NCBI GenBank assembly: GCA_037953745.1
Contig: JBAKBP010013097.1
Coordinates: 1-64,000 of the forward strand
Source of the DNA: Lithodes maja
Lineage: Eukaryota > Arthropoda > Malacostraca > Decapoda > Lithodidae
DNA length: 64,000 bases
Direction: 5' to 3'
Below are positions 22,671 through 32,217 of this stretch, piece after piece; within the stretch, counting starts at the first letter, position 1, and each line of letters starts with the position of its first letter. Both the position numbers and the translations under genes were made by a program. The notes under the pieces are model-generated. The model saw only the letters and a program-made list of their open reading frames with translations, ran no database searches and was not told where the DNA came from.

Positions 22671-22862
22671 ATGTACCGTTGACGTCCTAATATATTTACG
22701 CGGGCTACTATTATGCGAGTGTATTCAGCATAAAAGGGGCCTCCAGCAGTTATCAGGCTGCGAACTATCTCACTTGACTCTTTTCACTACCATTGATCCT
22801 ACGTTAACTCCACACAATCGTCTACATATTATACTGTAGCTAGAATAAAGTTCAAAAGACGT
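22671..22862. mobile_element. Family D TTAA element, right end eroded
   Basis: It begins TTAACCCCTTATGTACCGTT GACGTCC and holds AATCGTCTACATATTATACT. It ends near AAAGACGTAC without the expected GGGTTAA. Confidence 0.5.
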
Positions 22863-22969
22863 ACAATTATTCGTTTGCTTACATCCCTCGGCAATCACCC
22901 GTGATTTTCTCTTCGTTTCGTTCATTTGCTCACATGCTAAATAAAGAAAAATGGCATTGATACCCTGAT

Positions 22970-24008
22970 GTTGATATTAGTAGCGATAATAGTAGTAGCG
23001 AGAATAATAGTAATACTAATCGCAATGTTAGTAGTTCTAGTGATAATACTAGTAGTAACAGGATTCACAATGATAAGAGTACAGTACTAGCGATAATTTT
23101 AATAACCATAATAGTAGTAGCGATAATAATAACATACTCACTGATAATAGTAGTAGCGATAATAATGGTAACAATAATAGCAACCATAATAACGATAATA
23201 ATAATAACAATCATAATAGCGATAATAATAATAACAATAATCACTGATAATAGTAGTAGCGATAATAATAGTAACAATATTCACCATGATAATATTACTA
23301 GCGATAATAATAGTAACAAAAGTCGCACCCATAATAGCCATAATGATAGTATCAATACTAATGATAATAGTAGTAGTGATAATAATAGTAACAATAATCA
23401 CAATGTTAACAATAGCGATAATAATAGTAAAAATAATCACAATGATAATAGTTGCGACGATAATAATAGTAATAATAATCACAATGATGATAATAGTAAA
23501 TATAATAATCAATGGTAATAGTACTAGCGATAATAATAGTTAATAATAGTCGCAATGATAATAATAATCAATGGTAATAGTACTAGCGATAATAATAGGT
23601 AATAATAGTTGCAATGATAATAATAATCACAATTACTGTATAATAGTACTTGCGATTATAATAGTTAACAATAGTCGCAATGATAATAATAATCACAATT
23701 ATAATAGTACTAGCGATAATAATAGTTAATAATAGTCGCAATGATAATAATAATCACAATTATAATAGTACTAGCGATAATAATAGTTAACAATAGTCGC
23801 AATGATAATAATAATCACAATTAAAATAGTACTTGCGATAATAATAGTTAACAATAGTCGCAATGATAATAATAATCACAATTATAATAGTACTAGCGAT
23901 AATAATAGTTAACAATAGTCGCAATGATAATAATAATCACAATTATAATAGTACTTGCGATAGTAATAGTTAATAATAGTCGCAGCAATAATAATAGTAA
24001 CAATAATC
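22970..24008. repeat. AAT/AGT-rich degenerate array
   Basis: About 1 kb of GATAATAATAGTAACAATAA-type sequence. From about 23530 to 23960 it resolves into units of about 61 bp carrying AGTCGCAATGATAATAATAA and TAGTACTAGCGATAAT. Ile/Asn-rich frames on both strands are artefacts. Confidence 0.85.
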
Positions 24009-24143
24009 GCCAATCCGTGCCGTGATCGAAATATTGTGAATTTTACGTTATTTTCGTGTGAGCATTTGAACGATTTCTGATAACACGGAATTGCCTGAAC
24101 GCTTTCCTTTCCTTCCTTCTTCATTTATTTGTTTTTCTCTTTC

Positions 24144-24472
24144 TTTTAGGGGAATTGTTTTGTTCTTGTGGACCCCCTTCTCCCTTATGTTTAGCCCCAT
24201 TATTTTTTTAGTTTTAAGACGTTCACCCCATTAGTTTGTCAAATTTAAGACCTTTCCACCCCATTGATTACAATATTAAGACCTTTCGTTTCATTTAGGT
24301 GTCGATTGCTTCCTGGTGAGATTATAGCGAGCCTGTAATTTAGGAGGGATCGGCCTTTGGCCGCGACATTATTCTACCGAAAAATTTACAAACTTATCTG
24401 AAAAGAGAGTCTTGGGGATGTTTTGTAAATCTTCATAGAGGTCTAGGGAGCAAACTAAAAACCTTCCCTTAA
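24144..24472 (+). mobile_element. TTAA element, family B
   Basis: The right end is ACCTTCCCTTAA; the left is TTTAGGGGAATTG, one change from TTAA. The core is diverged (TGGTGAGATTATAGCGAGCC). Its right TTAA is also the left TTAA of the next element. Confidence 0.6.
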
Positions 24473-24829
24473 GGGGGAATGAACATATTTATTAGCTCAT
24501 CTATGTTTGTATTTTCTTCCCCTCCCTAGACATCCATCAACGTTCCCCCCCCCCCCCCCCCCGACCCTCGTTCAAGAAAACGTGTACATTTTTCGATAGA
24601 AAAATGTCCCGGCCGAAGGCTAATTCCTCTTAAATTACAGGCTCGCTTCGCCAGGAAGAATTTGACACCTAATTGACAAGAAAAGTCTTAATATTGGCAG
24701 AGAAATTGGGCGAAAGGTCGTAAAATAGCCAAAATTATGGGCCGAATGTCTTAAAATCTGAAAACTAATGGGGCTCAACATGAAGAAGAAGGGGGGGGGG
24801 GGGCAGAAAAAGTACCCATCTCCCCTCAA
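24469..24829 (-). mobile_element. Family B-like element abutting its neighbour at one TTAA
   Basis: It starts TTAAGGGGGAATG and ends ATCTCCCCTCAA (TTAA with one change). C- and G-runs of about 18 and 14 bp occur at 24546-24563 and 24790-24804. The core is shortened to GGCTCGCTTCGCC. Confidence 0.6.
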
Positions 24830-24898
24830 CTTGCATTTAATTGGCTTTGATTCTTCCTTGTTACGAGTTCAATCCAATGACCACTGTATTATTGCTTT

Positions 24899-25750
24899 AA
24901 CGTGTGTGTGTGTGTGTTCCTTGCTGCCCGTGTTATTCCTTTAACGTGTGTGTGTGTGTGTTCCTTGCTGCCCGTGTTATTCCTTTAACGTGTGTGTGTG
25001 TGTGTTCCTTGCTGCCCGTGTTATTCCTTTAACGTGTGTGTGTTCCTTGCTGCCCGTGTTATTCCTTTAACGTGTGTGTGTGTGTGTTCCTTGCTGCCCG
25101 TGTTATTCCTTTAACGTGTGTGTGTGTGTGTGTTCCTTGCTGCCCGTGTTATTCCTTTAACGTGTGTGTGTGTGTGTTCCTTGCTGCCCGTGTTATTCCT
25201 TTAACGTGTGTGTGTGTGTGTTCCTTGCTGCCCGTGTTATTCCTTTAACGTGTGTGTGTGTGTGTGTTCCTTGCTGCCCGTGTTATTCCTTTAACGTGTG
25301 TGTGTGTGTGTGTTCCTTGCTGCCCGTGTTATTCCTTTAACGTGTGTGTGTGTGTGTTCCTTGCTGCCCGTGTTATTCCTTTAACGTGTGTGTGTGTGTG
25401 TGTTCCTTGCTGCCCGTGTTATTCCTTTAACGTGTGTGTGTGTGTTCCTTACTGCCCGTGTTATTCCTTTAACGTGTGTGTGTGTGTGTGTGTGTTCCTT
25501 GCTGCCCGTGTTATTCCTTTAACGTGTGTGTGTGTGTGTGTGTGTTCCTTGCTGCCCGTGTTATTCCTTTAACGTGTGTGTGTGTGTGTGTGTGTGTTCC
25601 TTGCTGCCCGTGTTATTCCTTTAACGTGTGTGTGTGTTCCTTGCTGCCCGTGTTATTCCTTTAACGTGTGTGTGTGTGTGTGTTCCTTGCTGCCCGTGTT
25701 ATTCCTTTAACGTGTGTGTGTGTGTTCCTTGCTGCCCGTGTTATTCCTTT

Positions 25751-25788
<38 letters not shown>

Positions 25789-25902
25789 CCTTGCTGCCCG
25801 TGTTATTCCTTTAACGTGTGTGTGTGTTCCTTGCTGCCCGTGTTATTCCTTTAACGTGTGTGTGTGTGTGTGTGTGTTCCTTGCTGCCCGTGTTATTCCT
25901 TT

Positions 25903-25944
<42 letters not shown>

Positions 25945-26168
25945 CCTTGCTGCCCGTGTTATTCCTTTAACGTGTGTGTGTGTTCCTTGTTGCCCGTGTT
26001 ATTCCTTTAACGTGTGTGTGTGTTCCTTGCTGCCCGTGTTATTCCTTTAACGTGTGTGTGTGTTCCTTGCTGCCCGTGTTATTCCTTTAACGTGTGTGTG
26101 TGTTCCTTGCTGCCCGTGTTATTCCTTTAACGTGTGTGTGTGTTCCTTGCTGCCCGTGTTATTCCTTT
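24899..26168. repeat. Compound minisatellite: fixed 29-bp block plus variable (GT)n
   Basis: About 30 copies of a nearly invariant block (TTCCTTGCTGCCCGTGTTAT then TCCTTTAAC) are each joined by a (GT)n tract of roughly 5 to 18 repeats. The blocks show almost no substitutions (TTGTTGCCC at 25985 and TTACTGCCC at 25445 are exceptions), while the GT tracts vary from unit to unit. Confidence 0.95.
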
Positions 26169-26270
26169 ATCTTATCATATTCCTCTTTACATTTGTTTAT
26201 TATCCTCGCTTCTCAACCTCAACCCTTTCATTCATACAACGACTCGTTACTGTATCTCATTGTGACCACC

Positions 26271-26284
26271 TTAAGGGGAGAAAT

Positions 26285-26339
<55 letters not shown>

Positions 26340-26420
26340 ATAATTTGTATTATTATTATTATTGTCATTATTTATTATTATTATTGTCATTATTTATTAT
26401 TATTAGTAATATTATTATTA

Positions 26421-26457
<37 letters not shown>

Positions 26458-26600
26458 AGAATATTATTATTAATGATTATTTAGTTTCCTCCCTAGACCT
26501 CCATCAAGCTTAATAAAACACACTCAAGACCCCCCTTCGAGATAAATGTGTGCATTTTTCGGTAGAAAAATGTCCCGGCCACATATTGGCCTTCTGTATT
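26271..26600 (-). mobile_element. Truncated family B element with ATT expansion
   Basis: TTAAGGGGAGAAATATTTG opens the element. A (ATT)n-rich block at 26287-26456 follows. Then CTCCCTAGACCTCCATCAAG to AAAAATGTCCCGGCC continues in family B order and stops. Confidence 0.6.
26287..26456. repeat. (ATT)n microsatellite
   Basis: Long, mostly perfect ATT runs inside the family B element at 26271-26600. Confidence 0.9.
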
Positions 26601-26652
26601 ACTGTTCATCCCCATATATAGGGTGAGAAGGCGCGCACGAACGAGTTTATGA

Positions 26653-26978
26653 TTAAGGGGAGGTATTTAGTTTGTTCCCTAGACCTCCATCAACCTTAAA
26701 ATTACACCCCCTTGAGTCCCTTTCAAGATAAATTTGTACATTTTTCGGTAGAAAAATGTCCCGGCCAAAGGCCGATTCCTCTTAAATTACAGGCTCGCTA
26801 TCGCTCGCCAGGATAAAATAGACACCTGAATTGCACGAAAGGTCTTAATATGGGGTGAAAGTTCTTCAAATCGCTAAACTAATAGGGCGAACGTTTTATA
26901 ATATCAAAAGCAATGGGGCTAAACATGAGGGAGAAAGGGGTCAAGAAAACAATCCCTCAAGTGGAGACCTCCCCTTAA
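26653..26978 (-). mobile_element. TTAA element, family B, complete
   Basis: TTAAGGGGAGGTATTTAG at the left and GACCTCCCCTTAA at the right. The core GGCTCGCTATCGCTCGCC and both hairpins are intact. Its right TTAA is shared with the family A element that follows. Confidence 0.75.
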
Positions 26979-27198
26979 GGGGGGGGTCACCTTCTTGTTT
27001 TCTCTTTCTCTCCTTTTCTCTCTTTCTCTGGCTTGTATCCATTCGGCTCCATTCAGCCAACTGTTTTCAAACGTTTATCTCCATCCGAGTGTCGATTTCT
27101 TCCTGGCGAGCGATAGCGAGCTTGTATTGTATGGAGAAATACGGCTTCGCCGGAGAAATTTTTCTATCGAAAAATGTACAAATTTAGCTTGCTGTCAA

Positions 27199-27263
<65 letters not shown>

Positions 27264-27404
27264 TGGCTCGCTACCGCTCGCCAGGAAAATATTGATACCT
27301 GGATGGGGGTAAACGAATTAAAACAGTAGGCTGAATGGGGCCGAATGGATACAAGCCAAAGAGAGAGGGAGAGAAACAGAAAAAAGCGAGGTGGGCTCCC
27401 TTAA
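26975..27404 (+). mobile_element. TTAA element, family A, with (TA)n expansion
   Basis: TTAAGGGGGGGGTCACC at the left, GGTGGGCTCCCTTAA at the right. The internal AT tract present in every family A copy has grown to about 56 bp here (27206-27261). Confidence 0.75.
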
Positions 27405-27530
27405 CCTAAAGAAACTTGCACATATCCTGAGTGTTGGGGCTTGTACGGAGTGCTGAGTGTTGGGGCTTGTACGGAGCTAAATAAAGAATATGAAAATAAA
27501 TCAAACTCCTAGCGTATGGTGCAGTGAGAA

Positions 27531-30116
27531 TCTATCTATCTATCTATTTACTAACTATCTATCTATCTATCTATCTGCTAACTATCTATCTATTTACTAA
27601 CTATCTATCTATCTATCTATCTATTTACTAACTATCTATCTATCTACTAACTCTATCTATATCTATCTATCTACTAACTATCTATCTATTTACTAACTAT
27701 CTATTTACTAACTATCTATCTATCTACTAACTATCTATCTATTTACTAACTATCTATCTATCTATCTATTTACTAACTATCTATCTATCTACTAACTCTA
27801 TCTATATCTATCTATCTACTAACTATCTATCTATTTACTAACTATCTATTTACTAACTATCTATCTATCTATCTACTAACTATCTATCTATTTACTAACT
27901 ATATCTATTTACTAACTCTATTTACTAACTATCTATCTATCTATCTACTAACTATCTATCTATTTACTAACTATCTATCTATTTACTAACTCTATCTATC
28001 TATCTATTTACTAACTATCTATCTATCTATCTATTTACTAACTATCTATATCTATCTATTAGGGGAGGTGAGGCAGAGTGGTCTTGCCACTGGACTGGTA
28101 ATCCAATGGACCCGGGTTCGAATCCCAATATGTCAATGGGAAGATATTATTGGGATGGAATTTGTGCTGTACCTAGTATCAGTGCATTACCACAGCACAC
28201 CGAAATGCCAAATAAATACCCTCATTGTTCCCTGATTGAATAGCATTGTATGAATATTCCCATATTCACAAATATGCTACAGGGGGGCAATGCCTAGTGA
28301 GTTAATTGCTCAATAGGTGGCGTTCTGAGAGTGAGGGTCCGAGCCTGGGGGATGAGACTGTGAAGCACAGAGGCGAAGCAGCTTCAGAGGTGGAATTGCT
28401 TCGAGCCGTGAAGTTTCGCATGTCTCACTCCCTAGACTGGAGCAAGACCTCACGGGCCTCACCGTGTTCAGCGGTAGAGTGTAAAGGCTATCAGCCTATG
28501 CCCGAGAGGGAGTAGTTGGAATATAGAAAAAAAAAAAAAAAAAAAAAAAAATCTATATCTATTTACTAACTATCTATCTATATCTATTTACTAACTATCT
28601 ATCTATCTATCTATTTACTAACTATCTATCTATCTATCTATTTACTAACTATCTATCTATCTATCTATTTACTAACTATCTATCTATCTATGTACTAACT
28701 ATCTATCTATTTACTAACTATCTATCTATCTACTAACTATCTATCTATTTACTAACTATCTATTTACTAACTATCTATCTATCTATCTATATCTACTAAC
28801 TATCTATCTATTTACTAACTATCTATCTATTTACTAACTATCTATCTATCTATTTACTAACTATCTATCTATTTACTAACTATCTATCTATCTATCTATT
28901 TACTAACTATCTATCTATCTATATTTACTAACTATCTATATCTATCTATTTACTAACTATCTATCTATCTATCTATTTACTATCTATCTATCTATCTATT
29001 TAATAACTATCTCTATCTATCTACTAACTATCTATTTACTAACTATCTATCTATATCTACTAACTATCTATCTATTTACTAACTATATCTATTTACTAAC
29101 TATCTATCTATATCTATTTACTAACTATATCTATTTACTAACTATCTATCTATCTATCTATTTACTAACTATCTATCTATCTATCTATTTACTAACTATC
29201 TATCTATCTATCTATTTACTAACTATCTATCTATCTATCTATTTACTAACTATCTCTATCTATCTATTTACTATCTATCTATCTATCTATCTACTAACTA
29301 TATCTATTTACTAACTATCTATCTATCTATCTACTAACTATCTATCTATTTACTAACTATCTATCTATTTACTAACTATCTATCTATCTATCTATTTACT
29401 AACTATCTATCTATCTATCTATTTACTAACTATCTATCTATTTATCTATTTACTAACTATCTATCTATCTATCTATTTACTAACTATCTATCTATCTATC
29501 TATTTACTAACTATATCTATATCTATTTACTAACTATATCTATCTATTTACTAACTATCTATCTATCTATCTATTTACTAACTATCTATCTATATCTATT
29601 TACTAACTATCTATCTATCTATCTATCTATCTACTAACTATCTATCTATCTACTAACTATCTATATATCTATCTATCTACTAACTATCTATCTATTTACT
29701 AACTATCTATTTACTAACTATCTATCTACTAACTATCTATCTATTTACTAACTATCTATCTATTTACTAACTATCTATTTACTATCTATCTATTTACTAT
29801 CTATCTATCTATCTACTAACTATCTATTTATTTACTAACTATCTATCTATTTACTAACTATCTATCTATCTATCTATTTACTAACTATCTATCTATCTAT
29901 CTATTTACTAACTATCTATCTATCTATCTATTTACTAACTATCTATCTATCTATTTACTAACTATCTATCTATCTATCTATCTATTTACTATCTATCTAT
30001 CTATCTATCTATTTACTAACTATCTATCTATCTATCTATTTACTAACTCTATCTATCTATCTATTTATTTACTAACTATCTATATCTATTTATTTACTAA
30101 CTATCTATCTATCTAT
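27531..30116. repeat. CTAT/TTTACTAA array, left part
   Basis: Tetranucleotide CTAT runs are interrupted at intervals by TTTACTAA. The array is interrupted by a SINE (28061-28551) and stops at the LTR element. It resumes at 39419 and ends at an RTE-like 3' UTR remnant (39763-39850). I read the whole as the overgrown ATAG tail of a minus-strand RTE LINE; that origin is inference. Confidence 0.9.
28061..28551 (+). mobile_element. tRNA-derived SINE with poly-A tail
   Basis: GGTGAGGCAGAGTGGTCTTG (A-box region) and CCCGGGTTCGAATCCCAAT (B box) form a tRNA-like head. A body of about 380 bp unrelated to tRNA follows, including GAGGCGAAGCAGCTTCAGAG and GCTATCAGCCTATGCCCG. The copy ends in 25 A (28527-28551). 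It lies inside the CTAT array, so a target duplication cannot be told from the repeat. Transcription would be by RNA polymerase III from the internal boxes. Confidence 0.8.
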
Positions 30117-31935
30117 TGTTACGGCTGGATCGGCAATACATATTCGGGATTCTTGATCGTAGGACAGAAATGGCTTATGTGACAACGACACGCTCGATTC
30201 CAGTCCCAAATACTATATGCTCCAGACAACAAAAGCACCAACGCCCTACAGAGTTATCGTCTATGGTAACGAGGTACCTTAACTCGGCGAAAGTGTACAT
30301 CAGGGGTAGGCTATGAGGCTAAACTCCCTCAGACATTTATAGGTTACGTTATTACTAAAGAAATGCAATACTCAAGAAACTACGTTAATATTAAGCCTCT
30401 AATAATGTAGAATAGAAGCAGGCTAAAGGTATGACAGTGAAATGCTAAATGACAAATGTACACGCCTACTTGAAAGCGCGTGCACTAGAATAACTGTCCC
30501 CTACTAACATGCACTAGCATGTAGCATACAAGATGTTCATGATCCAGTAGATACCTAATAATACACATGGAAGGAACATAAATAGTAGTCACTTATTATA
30601 ATAATGAATCTATACTTGGAATAACTAAAAGGTTGCAGGCAACAGTACTGCGCCGGTAGACTACTACCGCATAGGCTACTTCGCTTCTCTCACTCTGTCT
30701 CCCCTCTGAGTCCGTATGCGCCCTACGCAACAGAACTCCGGACACAGCAGCAAAACGACAGTGCAGTTAATTGATACATGAAAGTATTAATAGTGTTGTC
30801 TTGTGTGTGAGTAATGTGTATTGTAAAGTGTTACATACATAAACTTAAAGAGAGCTGCAATGCATAGTAAAATAAAGATATAACCCACTCATCATCCCCA
30901 TGTGTTCTAGCTAGCAGGCCAAGTCACAGGAACAACGAGTCCCAGCACCGAAAGCGAGAACCCAGGAAAAGACTGCAGAGAACACAAGGACAGAGAAATT
31001 ACGTTACTCTACTATACCGGCACTACGAGCGAGCTGTAGTCTCTGGTACTGCACTCGCTCCTGGCTCGGTAGGCAAATCAAGGCTAAGTCCTCGCCCTTC
31101 TACAGACAACTCCTGGGCATGGTCGGGCTCTTACACATGGCACTAGTCTAGTCACAAATTGGATGATGAGCTGGGCATATAACTCGTGAACATGTAGAAC
31201 GTTCACCAACTATCCTCATCAAGAAGATCTCTGTTCACATTAACCCCTTAAATCTAATACATGTAAATATATGCTTGTCCTAAGAGTAATACGAGAGGTG
31301 AGTGCTGAAACTCCTTTAGGACCTCAAGGGAAGGTTATGCATTTAAATAGAGAGAAGAATGAAATGAGAGTAATGTCGTCAGAGAGAAAGAGTGCAACCG
31401 TGAGAAGTTGGGAGAGAGGGCAAGGGATGTTAGAATCTCAAAGGTTCTAGGCAACCTGATCATGGAACACACAGCGAGCCTCCAGGCAATGTGCAGTACG
31501 ACAACATGGGCAGCCCAGGCAGCATAGGCAGGCGGCAATGGACTACCAACCCTGTCGCACCTAGCTATAAGCGCAAGGCTGCCAACCGGTCCATACGTCT
31601 GGCAACCACCCCCCCGGCAGCGTGGCGCATTGCTACCCTCTCGCTCTGAAGCCCAACTCACTCTCTCTCTCTGAACTCCCATTGTCTTATCTATCAACTT
31701 CTCTATTGATACTACATATTAAATGGAAGGTCTCGACATGGCTTAAAACAAAACCCACCACTGGTTAGCACATGACGAGACCTTTGCAGAGATACAAAGA
31801 ACATAGTTATACGTTGTCACACTCAATATAGGCAGCCAGCACGGTACAGCGGTACAGAGGTACCGCACAGTGGCGGTACAGTGGAGTACCAAGGAGTACA
31901 ATCAGGTTGCGTTGCCACGCACTGGGTGCGTCACA
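30117..31935 (-). repeat. 3' LTR
   Basis: It spans 1819 bp, plus-strand ends TGTTACGGCTGG and GTGCGTCACA. It differs from the other LTR at about six single bases by eye (for example near 30300, 30659, 30785, 30895, 31099 and 31786). A cluster of GTACC-type motifs lies at 31837-31902, near the U3 start in element orientation. Confidence 0.95.
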
Positions 31936-31948
31936 GCCCCCCCAAGAT
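31936..31948 (-). promoter_or_regulatory. Polypurine tract
   Basis: Read on the minus strand, CTTGGGGGGGC abuts the 3' LTR start TGTGACGC. This is the expected position for plus-strand DNA priming. Confidence 0.7.
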
Positions 31949-32217
31949 TTTAGATAATCGACCTTAGAAGCATTATCAAAATCTGACAGGCAACCAACCG
32001 ACCTGCTACCCTTAGCTGCCACTAATTGCAAAAGGTGCACAACAACTGAAGTGTGAATTATACATAAAACACAATATCGCATGCATCATGCTACAACAAT
32101 AAAGACTTACAAAACTTAAAAAAAAAAATTCTCGTTTATTTTATTGTTTTTTAATCTTTTTGGACGGCGTTATGATAGCCTAATTTTACTCCTGCTCAAC
32201 CCACACACCGTGCACGA
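31949..32217 (-). other. Non-coding 3' region of the LTR element
   Basis: It lies between the RNase H stop and the polypurine tract. It is AT-rich, with an A-run near 32118. A 91-codon frame crossing into the LTR looks accidental. Confidence 0.5.

Noticed and set aside
23065..23543. Ile-rich and Asn/Ser-rich frames on both strands
   Set aside because: These are translations of AAT/AGT-rich simple sequence.
24899..26168. CRISPR-like layout: conserved 29-bp repeats with variable spacers
   Set aside because: The spacers are all (GT)n of different length, not unique sequences, and the context is eukaryotic. It is a compound minisatellite.
28075..28145. Possible tRNA gene
   Set aside because: It has A and B boxes but is followed by a 380-bp body and a poly-A tail, so it is a SINE head.
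30116..30316. A 66-codon plus-strand frame at the LTR edge, similar at 37581-37799
   Set aside because: It is antisense to the element and crosses the LTR boundary with different flanks. No domain.
31335..31697. A 120-codon minus-strand frame, identical at 38818-39180
   Set aside because: It lies inside both LTRs, so its repetition simply reflects the LTR pair. No recognisable domain.
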